Origin: Candidatus Paceibacterota bacterium
GTDB lineage: Bacteria > Actinomycetota > Actinomycetes > Nanopelagicales > Nanopelagicaceae
DNA: 64,000 bases
Direction: 5' to 3'
NCBI GenBank assembly: GCA_035530615.1
Contig: DATKUL010000001.1
Span: 248,001-312,000 of the forward strand
Shown: piece after piece, positions 44,574 through 54,420 of the stretch
Position numbering within the stretch: position 1 is the stretch's first letter
Layout of the letters: every line of letters starts with the position of its first letter
The notes under the pieces: generated by a model
Seen by the model: only the letters and a program-made list of their open reading frames with translations
The model's database searches: none
What the model was told of the DNA's origin: nothing
Program-made: the position numbers and the translations under genes

Positions 44574-45227
44574 TTATCCTACCGTGCTTTCTAATTCCTC
44601 TATCTGAGCGATAAGTCGGCGAGCGGCTAACCTCAATGCTCCTTCTGGGTCAATGCTATTCGCACTTGCCCACGCGATTGTTGCGAGCAGAACGTCACCA
44701 ACGGCAGCTTCGGTCGCCTCCGATGGTTCGGCAATGACCGAGGGAAGGTCGAGCATCAAACGATTCTTCTCGGCGCGATAGAGCAACTTCGAAACGAGCG
44801 GAAGCGCCGGTTGAGCAAGTGGCACCCCATCAACCGCAGAAGTGCGACCTTTCTCTGCAGCTTTGATCGCTTCCCAATTTTCTAGGACTTGATCGCTGGA
44901 AAGATCTTCCACCTCACCGAAAACATGCGGATGACGACGGACCAATTTCTCAGCCACTGTCTGCGCGACATCCTCAATAGAGAATGGATCGGTTGGGTGC
45001 TCCTGCGCCATGCGTGCGTGAAAATAAACTTGGAGAAGCACATCCCCAAGTTCTTCACGCATCGCTTCACGGTCACCCGTTTCGACCGCTTCGATAAATT
45101 CATACGACTCTTCCAAGAGATACTTGATCAACGACTCGTGAGTCTGCTCTGCATCCCAAGGACAACCGCCCGGTGAGCGGAGCCGATCCATCACCGCAAC
45201 AAGTTGTTGCAAGTGAGAAGAGGTCAT
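44574..45227 (-). CDS. mazG: Nucleoside triphosphate pyrophosphohydrolase MazG
   Basis: 217 aa. MazG motif 1 LRSPGGCPWDAEQTHESL, EExxE-type metal site LLEESYEFIEAVETGD, and REELGDVLLQVYFHARMA. Second region FDVA-equivalent KLVRRHPHVFGEVEDLSSDQ and ENWEAIKAAEKGRTSAVDGV. It hydrolyses NTPs to NMP and pyrophosphate, cleaning damaged nucleotides. Overlaps the SurA-like lipoprotein stop by 4 bp (ATGA). The second catalytic half is shortened, as in the actinobacterial form. Confidence 0.93.
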   Translation of the reverse strand: MTSSHLQQLVAVMDRLRSPGGCPWDAEQTHESLIKYLLEESYEFIEAVETGDREAMREELGDVLLQVYFHARMAQEHPTDPFSIEDVAQTVAEKLVRRHPHVFGEVEDLSSDQVLENWEAIKAAEKGRTSAVDGVPLAQPALPLVSKLLYRAEKNRLMLDLPSVIAEPSEATEAAVGDVLLATIAWASANSIDPEGALRLAARRLIAQIEELESTVG

Positions 45228-45832
45228 GGAGTCTGTGCGGGAGTTGCTGCAGGACTTGCCGCATCAAGTGCAAGTACATCACCTGTGGCTGGATCCCATT
45301 TACCGTATTTAGGATTGACGGTTACGCCAATCTTCTCTGCCTTGTCGACGACCAACTTCTGAATGGCGGTTCCGGTGTCGGCTTCTGCAACACCAGCAGC
45401 AACTTCTGCCTTGGCCAACTTCTCACTGTAGAGAATGAGTTGTAGGTACTCATCAAAATCAGCAGATGCAATTCCTGCGCCAACTAGTGCCTTAGGCAAG
45501 TTCGCTTCGCCGCCGAGCTGGGTCAAGATCTCTGCCCGACGCGCATCGATCTCGGCCTTGGTTACGGAAATCTTCATGTCAGCAACTACTTCGCCAACGA
45601 GCACGGAGATGAGATGGAAACGGAGTTGGTTGCGGTTGAAGTTCGCGCCCGTCTCCAACTGCATCCCTGCGGTATCGACCTGCTTGCGTTCGGAAAGGGC
45701 GGCATCAATGCTCTTCTGTATCTGAGCTTCGGTGATCTTGGTGTCTCCAACGGTTGCGGCGGCACCGACCTGCGAGCATCCAGTCAGTACTAATGCACTT
45801 GCTACCGTAATTACGGCGATGATTCTTTTCAC
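45224..45832 (-). CDS. SurA-N-domain lipoprotein
   Basis: 202 aa with a GTG start that overlaps the mfd stop (GTGA). Lipobox LVLTGCSQVG. The mature part begins ATVGDTKITEAQIQKSI, the pattern of SurA/PrsA N-terminal chaperone domains, with KISVTKAEIDARRAEIL and the helix FDEYLQLILYSEKLAKAEV. There is no PPIase parvulin domain; the tail KYGKWDPATGDVLAL is a short domain. Possibly a membrane-anchored folding helper outside the cell. The mfd-lipoprotein-mazG order is common in actinobacteria. Confidence 0.85.
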   Translation of the reverse strand: MKRIIAVITVASALVLTGCSQVGAAATVGDTKITEAQIQKSIDAALSERKQVDTAGMQLETGANFNRNQLRFHLISVLVGEVVADMKISVTKAEIDARRAEILTQLGGEANLPKALVGAGIASADFDEYLQLILYSEKLAKAEVAAGVAEADTGTAIQKLVVDKAEKIGVTVNPKYGKWDPATGDVLALDAASPAATPAQTP

Positions 45833-48800
45833 GTCTTGCTCGCTTTCATTGGCGTCGTCGGATTCACTAAAGTCTCAATGGCCTCGGTTGCCCAGGTCAG
45901 TAGAGAAGTATCCACCATCTGCACACCTCCTGATGACGGACCCCATGTCTGGGCACTCGGTAGAGCAACGAGCACCGTATTTGTGGCGGGTTTATTGAGA
46001 GAGCCTGGATAGATCCGATTCATTCGAAGTTGCATCGACTCAGGCAATTTGATTGGTCCTATACGTAAATACTTGCCTTGCAGGACAACTTCAGTGAGTT
46101 TGACCCCCTTGGCCAAGGCACGCAATGTGGCGACTCCCAGCAGAGCCTCGGCTTCATGAGGTAGATCACCAAAGCGGTCTATCAACTCGGCGCGAATCTC
46201 CTCAACCTGCTCACGCGATGCGACATCGGCAAGGCGGCGATAGAGGTCAAGACGCAGGCGCTCACCCGGCACATATTCAGGGGAAAGGTGAGCATTGATA
46301 GGAAGCTCGACCTTGCACTCAAGATTCTTATCCTCCACTTCCATGATCCCGGTCTTGTAGTCCGCAACCGCCTCGCCCACCATCCGCATATAGAGGTCAA
46401 AACCAACATCGGCGATATGACCCGATTGTTCGCCACCCAAGAGATTTCCTGCCCCGCGGATTTCTAGATCCTTCAGCGCCACTCGCATACCCGATCCAAG
46501 ATCAGTATTGGCCGCGATTGTCTTGAGACGATCCAACGCGACTTCGGTCAGTGGTTGATCGGTTGGATAGAGGAAATAGGCGTACGCGCGCTCGCGACCA
46601 CGGCCCACCCGTCCCCGCAACTGATGAAGTTGGGAAAGACCAAAACGATCTGCCCGCTCCACAATCAAGGTATTGGCATTAGCGATATCAAGACCGCTCT
46701 CAACAATTGTCGTACAAACCAACACATCGAAGTCGCGTTCCCAGAATCCCAAGATCACATCTTCGAGCATGTGCTCACTCATCTGTCCGTGCGCGACGCG
46801 GATACGTGCTTCCGGAATGAGTTCTTGCAGATGCGATGCTGCGCGATCGATGGATTCCACGCGGTTGTGAATGTAAAAAACTTGGCCGTCCCTAAGTAAC
46901 TCACGACGGATCGCCGCGGCAATCTGCGGCTCTTCACTCGGTCCCACATAAGTAAGAATCGGATGACGCTCCTCCGGCGGAGTCGTGATCGTCGACATTT
47001 CGCGAATTCCCGTCACTGCCATTTCCAAGGTGCGCGGAATCGGAGTCGCAGACATCGCCAGAACGTCAACAGTGGTTCGCATCTTCTTCAGCGATTCCTT
47101 CTGCTCAACACCAAAGCGCTGCTCTTCATCGACAATGACAAGACCGAGATCTCTGAAAGTGACATCAGAGGAGAGCAAGCGATGAGTTCCGATGACCACA
47201 TCGATGGATCCGGCAGCGAGTTCGTTGAGAATGTCTTTACTTTCCTTGGCCGTGTTGAAGCGCGAAAGGCCGGCGACTTTCACTGGGAATCCTGAGTACC
47301 GCTCGGCGAAGGTTGTCGTGTGCTGCTGCACCAACAACGTGGTCGGCACCAAGACGGCGACCTGCTTGCCGTCTTGCACGGCTTTAAAGGCGGCCCGGAT
47401 GGCGATTTCAGTCTTTCCATATCCCACATCGCCGCAGATAATGCGGTCCATCGGATAGGGGCGCTCCATATCCCGCTTCACTTCTTCAATGGTTGAAAGC
47501 TGATCCGGTGTCTCCGTATAAGAGAAGGCGTCCTCCAATTCGCGCTGCCACGGAGTGTCAGGTGAGAAAGCAAAGCCCGGCGCACTCGTCCGTGCGGCAT
47601 AAAGGCGGATGAGTTCGCCCGCGATCTGGCGCACGGCTTTTCGCGCGCGCCCCTTTGCCTTCTGCCAATCACCACTTCCAATGCGGTGCACGGTTGGTGC
47701 TTCACCACCCACATATTTGCTGACTTGCTCCAATGAATCTGTCGGGACGAAGATGCGATCTCCGGGTTGTCCGCGCTTTGCCGATGCGTACTCAATAACA
47801 AGGTATTCGCGAGTGATTGTTCCAACGGTGCGGTGTACCAATTCGATGTAGCGACCGATTCCGTGCTGTTCGTGAACAACGTAATCACCCGCCTTCAATT
47901 CCAGCGGATCAATCGTCGCCTTACGGCGCGATGGAAGCGAATCTCCATCCTTCCCGCTTCCCTTATGTCCGGAGAGATCTCTCTCGGTCATAAAGAGCAG
48001 GGATGCAGTATGTGAAAGGAAACCGTGACTCAACTTCGAAGTCGTGACATAGACCGTGCCGCGCAATGGCTGGCTCTGTAAATCGGCAACCATCCGCACC
48101 GGCAAATCTGCATTGCGGAAAATGTCAGCAAAGCGCTCGGCCATACCTGCGCCAAGTGCCGAGAAGACAACAGCGTGATTCTGCAACAGCGAATCAGTAA
48201 TGATTGCGACTGCTTTATCCGTATTGCCACGCAACGGCTCTATCGGTGAGCAGTCAACAAAAATCGTCTCCTCATCCAAATCACTTCCAAATGAGTTGAA
48301 ATTCCGTGAGCCGATTTCTAAAGAAACAAGCTCCGCCTGCAATTCGTCCCACGTGAGGTAAGTGCCCTCTCCGTCATAAAGGGGTGCATCTGCCCCAAAT
48401 GCGGCATTCGACCATGAGGCAGCAAGAAATTCTTGGTTGGTGGCAAGCAGATCCGCCGACCTTGAGCGAATCCGCTCCTCCTCAATAAAGATCAATTCCG
48501 TATTCGGTAATGCCCGATGAAGGATGCTCTCCTGGCTATCCACCAGCAATGGAATCAGCGACTCCATCCCCTCCGTCACAATTCCCTCAGCCAGACGCTC
48601 GCAAATCTCTTTGGCCGCTGGATATCTTGCTGGCAATTCCGCCGCCTTCGCCCTGACCGTGGCGGTTAAAAGCAGTTCGCGACAGGGATAAATAGGCAGT
48701 GCGCCTTCGACAGGTTTGTAGCTCCGCTGGTCTGCGACTTCAAAATAACTCAGCTCTTCAATCTCATCGCCAAAGAAATCCACTCGGACGGGGTGATTGG

Positions 48801-49416
48801 AGAGAGGCAGGAAGATATCCACGATTCCGCCGCGCACCGCGAATTCTCCGCGGCGCTCGACCAGATCGGTCCTCGTATAAGCCAGCGCAGATAAATGGAC
48901 AACGAGGTTCTCCAGCCCTATCTCTTGTCCACGTTCCAACTCCATCAGGGGAGACTTGGCAAGATCGGAGATGAACCGGTGAATCAATCCCCGCGAAGGT
49001 GTGACGATGATCGGATGCATTGAGGCACCTTCTCGTCGTAGTTTCTCCATTTGATAGAGGACATGAATCCGTTTTGCCACGGTGTCGCTGCGTGGACTGA
49101 GTCTTTCGTGGGGCAATGTCTCCCAAGCGGGAAATTCAAAGACGTTATCGTGCAGAGTTCGAAGCTCTGAGGCGAGATCTTCAGCCCCACGACTCGATGA
49201 TGTGACAACAATGAGAGGATGCTCACTGGCCTTCATCGCGAGAAGGAATGGATAGAGAGCCGCAGGTGCAACCAATGTGCCAGTGCCGGTGAGTGCATCA
49301 GCAATGTCCGGTGTCTGAGACAGAGCAGGAAGAAGTCCGCGCACTTGACCACTCCCGTCCTGGCATGAAACGCCAATATGCCCCAACTCCGAAAACCCGG
49401 AGGGGGCAAGCGTCAT
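45829..49416 (-). CDS. mfd: Transcription-repair coupling factor Mfd
   Basis: 1195 aa, full length. N-terminal UvrB-homology part (LSPRSDTVAKRIHVLYQMEK, RRGEFAVRGGIVDIFLPLSN), RNAP-interaction CarD-like domain (LKAGDYVVHEQHGIGRYIEL), then the RecG-like translocase with DRIICGDVGYGKTEIAIRAA (Walker A), DEEQRFGV (DEEQ box), LAMSATPIPRTLEMA, and VCTTIVESGLDIANANTLIV. It displaces stalled RNA polymerase and recruits UvrA. Divergent from ppc with only 31 bp between starts. Confidence 0.97.
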   Translation of the reverse strand: MTLAPSGFSELGHIGVSCQDGSGQVRGLLPALSQTPDIADALTGTGTLVAPAALYPFLLAMKASEHPLIVVTSSSRGAEDLASELRTLHDNVFEFPAWETLPHERLSPRSDTVAKRIHVLYQMEKLRREGASMHPIIVTPSRGLIHRFISDLAKSPLMELERGQEIGLENLVVHLSALAYTRTDLVERRGEFAVRGGIVDIFLPLSNHPVRVDFFGDEIEELSYFEVADQRSYKPVEGALPIYPCRELLLTATVRAKAAELPARYPAAKEICERLAEGIVTEGMESLIPLLVDSQESILHRALPNTELIFIEEERIRSRSADLLATNQEFLAASWSNAAFGADAPLYDGEGTYLTWDELQAELVSLEIGSRNFNSFGSDLDEETIFVDCSPIEPLRGNTDKAVAIITDSLLQNHAVVFSALGAGMAERFADIFRNADLPVRMVADLQSQPLRGTVYVTTSKLSHGFLSHTASLLFMTERDLSGHKGSGKDGDSLPSRRKATIDPLELKAGDYVVHEQHGIGRYIELVHRTVGTITREYLVIEYASAKRGQPGDRIFVPTDSLEQVSKYVGGEAPTVHRIGSGDWQKAKGRARKAVRQIAGELIRLYAARTSAPGFAFSPDTPWQRELEDAFSYTETPDQLSTIEEVKRDMERPYPMDRIICGDVGYGKTEIAIRAAFKAVQDGKQVAVLVPTTLLVQQHTTTFAERYSGFPVKVAGLSRFNTAKESKDILNELAAGSIDVVIGTHRLLSSDVTFRDLGLVIVDEEQRFGVEQKESLKKMRTTVDVLAMSATPIPRTLEMAVTGIREMSTITTPPEERHPILTYVGPSEEPQIAAAIRRELLRDGQVFYIHNRVESIDRAASHLQELIPEARIRVAHGQMSEHMLEDVILGFWERDFDVLVCTTIVESGLDIANANTLIVERADRFGLSQLHQLRGRVGRGRERAYAYFLYPTDQPLTEVALDRLKTIAANTDLGSGMRVALKDLEIRGAGNLLGGEQSGHIADVGFDLYMRMVGEAVADYKTGIMEVEDKNLECKVELPINAHLSPEYVPGERLRLDLYRRLADVASREQVEEIRAELIDRFGDLPHEAEALLGVATLRALAKGVKLTEVVLQGKYLRIGPIKLPESMQLRMNRIYPGSLNKPATNTVLVALPSAQTWGPSSGGVQMVDTSLLTWATEAIETLVNPTTPMKASKT

Positions 49417-49447
49417 TCTAATAGCAAAGACCTGGCAGGATTAAGCC

Positions 49448-52159
49448 ATGTCTGTCGAGCACAATCCTGCAAATGATGACGCTGAACTCCGCAGTGATGT
49501 CCGCAAACTCGGCGACCTCTTGGGACAGACACTCGTCCGACAAGAAGGGATAGCCCTCCTCGAACTTGTCGAAGCAGTCCGCCTGGCCGTGCGCGAAGGC
49601 GGTGGAGAAGAACTCCTGGCCAACGTAAGCGTCGATCAATCCGTACAACTCGTACGAGCCTTCAGCACCTACTTTCACTTGGCCAACATTGCAGAGCAAG
49701 TTCACCGCTCAAGACTTCTCGCAGCAGAGAGAGAGGCAGTCGGCTCTTGGCTATCTCGCGCCGTCGACAAAATCATCGCCGCTCAAAAAAATCCAACCCC
49801 GGGTCACGAATTTACCAACGCAGATATTGCACATTGGCTTGAGGATTTCATGGTCCGCCCGGTCTTCACCGCCCACCCCACCGAAGCCGCCCGCCGATCC
49901 ATCCTTAGCAAGTTACGACAGGTCGCAGATCTTCTCGATCAAGACGATTCATCAGTACAGACACGCAGGCTCGGTGAAATTGTCGATCTCCTCTGGCAGA
50001 CCGACGAACTCCGTCTCGAACAACCAAGACCACTTGATGAAGCAATGAACGCAATGTTCTACTTGGATGATCTCTTCACTCTCACCGTCCCAGAAGTCCT
50101 CGATGAATTCGCCCGCGAACTCAGAAGAGTGGATGTAGAAATTTCACCCACATCTCGCCCACTCTCATTCGGCACCTGGATCGGTGGCGACCGCGACGGC
50201 AATCCAAATGTCACACCGGACGTCACCCGAGAAACAATGGTCCTTCAAGTCGGTCACGCAATCCGGGTCACCCTCGCCGCCATGAATGAAATCCGCCAGC
50301 TTCTTTCGGTATCAACGCGGATCGCAGGCACCTCTAGCGAACTACAGGAGTCCGTCAAACTTGACTTAAAACTTATTCCAGAAATCGAAGCGCGCTACCG
50401 CAGGCAAAACGTTGAAGAGCCTTACCGTCTCAAGGCCACCGCAATCGTGCACCGTCTCAACTTCACCCGTGCCCGTCACGCCGCAGGCACCGAGCACGTT
50501 CCTCACCGCGATTACCAAGACACTCACGAACTTCTCGCAGACCTCACCCTCATGCGCGATTCACTTTTCGAACACCGCGGCGAACTCATCGCCACCGGCC
50601 TGCTTGAGCGCACAATCCGCGCCGTATCAACTTTCGGTCTCACCCACGCGACGATGGATATCCGCGAGCACGCAAATGCGCACCATCACGCACTTGCCCA
50701 ACTACTCGGAGTTCCAAATTACAAAGAGCTCACATCAGAACAACGCTTCGACGTACTGGCCAAGGAACTCGACCACCCTTATTACTACCTCGCCGACGGC
50801 CTCGATGCTCCAGGCAAAAAGACATTGGATACCTTCAAAGCGATCGGCGATCTCATTGATCGCTTCGGCCCTGAATCCATTGAGACCTACATCGTCTCCA
50901 TGACCAAGAACGGCGATGACCTTCTTGCGGCAGTCGTCCTCGCCAAAGAAGCAGGACTCGTCAACATCGCAAAAGGCAAGGCGCTCATTGGCTTCGCACC
51001 ACTCCTTGAAACTGTAGCCGAACTCCGTTCAGCCGATGTCATATTGGAATCACTTCTGAGCCAACCCACCTACAGAAAACTTGTTGCGCTCCGCGGCGAT
51101 GTACAAGAAGTGATGTTGGGATATTCAGATTCCAATAAGGATGCCGGAATCACAACTAGCCAGTGGGAAATTCATCGCGCACAGCGCAGACTCCGCGATG
51201 TCGCAATGAAGTACGGCGTGAAGTTGCGCCTCTTCCATGGTCGCGGTGGTTCTGTCGGTCGCGGTGGCGGCCCAACATATGACGCACTCGTTGCTCTGCC
51301 CTGGGGTTCCATCGACGGCCAGATCAAAATGACCGAGCAGGGCGAAGTCATCAGCGACAAATATTCTCTTCCCGCACTTGCGCGAGAGAACATCGAGCTC
51401 ACACTCGCCGCGGCATTAGAAGCAACTGTTCTCAACCGTGGTCCCCGTCAAAATCCAGAGGATTTGAAAAAGTGGGATGAGTGCATGGACTTCGTAAGCG
51501 AGAGTTCATTCAAGCAATACCGGACATTAATCGATCATCCTGATCTACCCGCGTATTTCTACGCTTCAACCCCAGTTGAACAACTTGGGGATCTCTTCCT
51601 TGGTTCTCGTCCTTCTCGTCGCCCTGACGCGAGTATTGGTCTAGAAGGTCTTCGTGCGATTCCCTGGGTATTTGGCTGGACTCAATCTCGGCAGATCGTC
51701 CCAGGTTGGTTCGGCGTTGGTAGCGGCATCAAAGCCGCCCGTGAATCTGGCAAGAGTGAAGTCCTCGCGCAGATGTTAAGGGAATGGCACTTTTTCCGCA
51801 CATTCATAAGCAACGTCGAAATGACATTGACTAAAACAGATTTGGATACCGCGCGCCGATACGTTTCGCGCCTGACGCCAGAGCCACTTCACCACTTCTT
51901 AGACACGATTACCGAAGAATTCGAACTGACAAAGTCGGAAATCTTGAAATTGACCGGGAAGAGCGAATTGCTGGGTGATCAACCTCTGTTGGCGAGAACT
52001 CTCGGGGTTCGCGATGCCTACCTCGCCCCGTTGCATCTGCTTCAGGTCAACTTGTTGGAGCGGGTGCGCTCTGCAGAAGCAAGTACCGATCCTCTGCTCC
52101 GACGAGCATTACTCCTGACAATCAACGGCATCGCGGCAGGCCTTCGAAACACTGGTTAA
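49448..52159 (+). CDS. ppc: Phosphoenolpyruvate carboxylase
   Basis: 903 aa. Anaplerotic carboxylation of PEP to oxaloacetate. Catalytic His in VFTAHPTEAARRSIL; GGDRDGNPNVTPDVT; LFHGRGGSVGRGGGP phosphate loop with the catalytic Arg; GYSDSNKDAGITTSQWE with the catalytic Lys; RAIPWVFGWTQSR; and the C-terminal TINGIAAGLRNTG that ends at the strictly conserved Gly. Its substrate comes from enolase encoded nearby. Divergent from mfd, with tight spacing. Confidence 0.98.
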   Translation: MSVEHNPANDDAELRSDVRKLGDLLGQTLVRQEGIALLELVEAVRLAVREGGGEELLANVSVDQSVQLVRAFSTYFHLANIAEQVHRSRLLAAEREAVGSWLSRAVDKIIAAQKNPTPGHEFTNADIAHWLEDFMVRPVFTAHPTEAARRSILSKLRQVADLLDQDDSSVQTRRLGEIVDLLWQTDELRLEQPRPLDEAMNAMFYLDDLFTLTVPEVLDEFARELRRVDVEISPTSRPLSFGTWIGGDRDGNPNVTPDVTRETMVLQVGHAIRVTLAAMNEIRQLLSVSTRIAGTSSELQESVKLDLKLIPEIEARYRRQNVEEPYRLKATAIVHRLNFTRARHAAGTEHVPHRDYQDTHELLADLTLMRDSLFEHRGELIATGLLERTIRAVSTFGLTHATMDIREHANAHHHALAQLLGVPNYKELTSEQRFDVLAKELDHPYYYLADGLDAPGKKTLDTFKAIGDLIDRFGPESIETYIVSMTKNGDDLLAAVVLAKEAGLVNIAKGKALIGFAPLLETVAELRSADVILESLLSQPTYRKLVALRGDVQEVMLGYSDSNKDAGITTSQWEIHRAQRRLRDVAMKYGVKLRLFHGRGGSVGRGGGPTYDALVALPWGSIDGQIKMTEQGEVISDKYSLPALARENIELTLAAALEATVLNRGPRQNPEDLKKWDECMDFVSESSFKQYRTLIDHPDLPAYFYASTPVEQLGDLFLGSRPSRRPDASIGLEGLRAIPWVFGWTQSRQIVPGWFGVGSGIKAARESGKSEVLAQMLREWHFFRTFISNVEMTLTKTDLDTARRYVSRLTPEPLHHFLDTITEEFELTKSEILKLTGKSELLGDQPLLARTLGVRDAYLAPLHLLQVNLLERVRSAEASTDPLLRRALLLTINGIAAGLRNTG

Positions 52160-52192
52160 AGAAAGTGTTAAGAATTTCCTAAACTGCACGAA

Positions 52193-53833
52193 CTACGCAC
52201 TGGGTTTGATTTCAAGGCCTGATTGGTAGGCACGATGTATGTGAAAATACATTGCCTTGGCGAACGTAGTGCTTCGACTTATAAAGTGACGATCCTCAAA
52301 GTAATAGGTAGGAAGTGCTCGCTCTTTGGTTGCGCATCCAAGTAGGCCTGTCGAAAAAAGTATCTCCAACAACGGTTGGTAAATAGTGAAATCGTAGACT
52401 CCGGGTGGAGAATTCCACATTTCACTGCTAACGGCGGTCAGCCATCCAACGCCATCGATCTTGGGATCACTCACAAGAAGTAAAATCTCGTCGAGTCGAG
52501 GGGTCAACTCTTCCCGAGACATCTTCATTGGGCTCCCTCTAAATTTCTCGACCGCCTTGTCGATGCTCGGGTAAGTGCCCTTCCATTCGTCTCGCAGCGA
52601 AAGGAGCATTTTGCTCGAGTAAATCGGTTCGGCCGACTGGATTTCTTCCCAACCGAGACGATTCTTATCCGCCCCAGCTATAAAACACTCGTTAGCAAAC
52701 GAGATCGCATCTCGTGGTCTCATTAGGGTGCGATCCAAAATATAGTCGAGAGCATTTCCGCGGGTCTTATTGGGATTTGGAAGCAGGTCGTCCAATGTTT
52801 TCGCCACTATTCCCGACTTTGCCGCGGCAACTGCAACTCTCTCATCCAGCATCTCCTCGAGATCCGCGGGCGACCACTTTAAGTCCAGGACAAGTCCTCG
52901 GAATTTCTCTTCTTGGCCGCCGCTCTTTCGCCCAAAATCTAACTCCTGAAAGATATTCGATCTAAGCGCCACCAGAATCTTTAGATTGCCCACTCGCTTC
53001 AAATCTAGAACTGTCCGGAAGAGGCATCGAATCAAGTCATTTGCTATTCCTTCATCGACCCACTCCCTATCTAAATCATCAATTACCACGTAAGTAAAAT
53101 TACGGTCGTCATCCAATATGTATTCGTCAAGCACATCCAACATCGCATTTAGCCGAGTTAGTTGGGTGTCATTCACAATCCTTTGATACCTATCGGCTTC
53201 TTCACGCCGCGTCTCTACGTAGTTTTCTACTTCTGTTCCGCCATCTGCGCCTACGCCGACGCCCGCGGTCATCAGATGGACGCTTGCCGCCTCGTCCACC
53301 TTTTGTCGAAAAGACTCCGTAATACCGCGGATTCGGACGTCCGTATCTTCCCAAAAGCGATCTTCGAACTGTTCAAGATAATCTAGCGCCTGCTTCTTTG
53401 TATGGTCAGAAGTAATCTTTTCACGCAGAATCGTAAAAAAATTTTGCTTCGCGATGGCAGAATTTACATGGTATCGGTGCTTTATTATTTCAACCAACAA
53501 TACGTGCTTCCAAAGCATGGACCAGAAAAGGTCAAGGTTAACTCCAAGTCCATCTAACTTCTGAATTAGTTGCAGATTTGTGATGTATGGCAATGCGAGA
53601 TTCTCTGGATTGATTCTAATAACGTGTTCTGGATGCTCGTCTTCGAGTCTTTGTAAAGAGGCCGATTTTCCGGAGCCAGTCCTACCAATGATGAAACACC
53701 GACGGTCGGACTTTGAAGAGATCACGTTATAGTCGCTTGAATTGTAAAATGCCTCCTCCAGCAAATTATCGGTTTCGGCAGCAATGCCTCCTAGGGTAAA
53801 TACACTCTTAAATTTCGGAGATTTGGTCGCCAT
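52193..53833 (-). CDS. P-loop ATPase, Sll1717-like (KAP/STAND-type) protein
   Basis: 546 aa from the ATG at 53833 (a start 33 bp further upstream is possible). Walker A in CFIIGRTGSGKSASLQRLED, Walker B in FTYVVIDDLDREWVDEGIAN, sensor-like LKILVALRSNIFQELDFG, and MRPRDAISFANECF in the helical part. There is no TM helix. These fit the P-loop ATPase Sll1717 family; its role is not established, and it turns up near phage-defence genes (my recollection). It sits between ppc and the trpB 3'-end fragment, with the start of the restriction-modification genes 0.6 kb away, convergent with ppc. Confidence 0.75.
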   Translation of the reverse strand: MATKSPKFKSVFTLGGIAAETDNLLEEAFYNSSDYNVISSKSDRRCFIIGRTGSGKSASLQRLEDEHPEHVIRINPENLALPYITNLQLIQKLDGLGVNLDLFWSMLWKHVLLVEIIKHRYHVNSAIAKQNFFTILREKITSDHTKKQALDYLEQFEDRFWEDTDVRIRGITESFRQKVDEAASVHLMTAGVGVGADGGTEVENYVETRREEADRYQRIVNDTQLTRLNAMLDVLDEYILDDDRNFTYVVIDDLDREWVDEGIANDLIRCLFRTVLDLKRVGNLKILVALRSNIFQELDFGRKSGGQEEKFRGLVLDLKWSPADLEEMLDERVAVAAAKSGIVAKTLDDLLPNPNKTRGNALDYILDRTLMRPRDAISFANECFIAGADKNRLGWEEIQSAEPIYSSKMLLSLRDEWKGTYPSIDKAVEKFRGSPMKMSREELTPRLDEILLLVSDPKIDGVGWLTAVSSEMWNSPPGVYDFTIYQPLLEILFSTGLLGCATKERALPTYYFEDRHFISRSTTFAKAMYFHIHRAYQSGLEIKPSA

Positions 53834-53982
53834 CGGTAGCCCCCGCAATCCAAAGCATTGAATCAATGTTGAACGCTAGCGTAGGTTCTCCGCACCATGG
53901 TCTTCCAGCCCACCAGGACGCTGGCGCGTCGTAATATTATGAGCCTCTCCCAGAACGAACTAGAGGCCATTGTCCCTTCGAA

Positions 53983-54091
53983 TCAGATCCTTGGCACTGT
54001 CTCCAAGGTCGCTTGGATCGAAGCATCAAAAAACTCACGATCAATCATCGTGCCGCCGAGGAATGCGTCGTAAGCAACGAGGTTGAAGTGG
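53983..54091 (-). pseudogene. Duplicated, diverged 3' end of the TrpB2 gene (left copy of direct repeat)
   Basis: The minus strand encodes NLVAYDAFLGGTMIDREFFD followed by ASIQATLETVPRI and a stop, matching the C-terminal end of the intact TrpB2 at 58653-60017. The DNA aligns without gaps over 109 bp at about 81% identity (about 20 differences counted by eye), and both copies point the same way. Upstream of the match the frame is unrelated. It is therefore a fragment, not a gene, and marks the left edge of a 4.67-kb segment. The rest of 53867-54420 shows no gene. Confidence 0.85.
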
Positions 54092-54392
54092 TCACCGCTA
54101 TAGACTGGGTAAAAAGGCCTTGCCCTGCGCCAGTAACGCTGCTTCCATGGCGTCACGGATGCTATCGGCGAGTCGTCCATATCTTTACTCAGAGCCTTTC
54201 CATAAATTTCAAGCCTATCGGTTAAAATGCACTCGCGGCTCACAAGAAAGTACCGCCAACTTGGCAGGATGTACATTCCCACTATTAAATTATCGGCATC
54301 GCCGCCAGGTTCACCCTGTGTATTGCTTAGGAGGCATAGCGGCAGGTTTCACTCTACTTTCGCATTCATTTTTTGCATAATATCACTACGAT

Positions 54393-54407
54393 TTCGTTAG
54401 CAACGAA
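54393..54407. promoter_or_regulatory. Inverted repeat before the candidate endonuclease gene
   Basis: TTCGTT, AGC, AACGAA: perfect 6-bp arms, ending 13 bp before the start codon, just after an AT-rich TGCATAATAT stretch that could be the -10 region. A plausible control site for restriction endonuclease expression. Confidence 0.4.
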
Positions 54408-54420
54408 CTAGAAAGGCGCC

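Noticed and set aside
53896-54070. 58-codon plus-strand frame starting MVFQPTRTLARRNIMSLSQN
   Set aside because: Some helix-like pattern, but it runs into the antisense of the trpB fragment, so it is probably chance.
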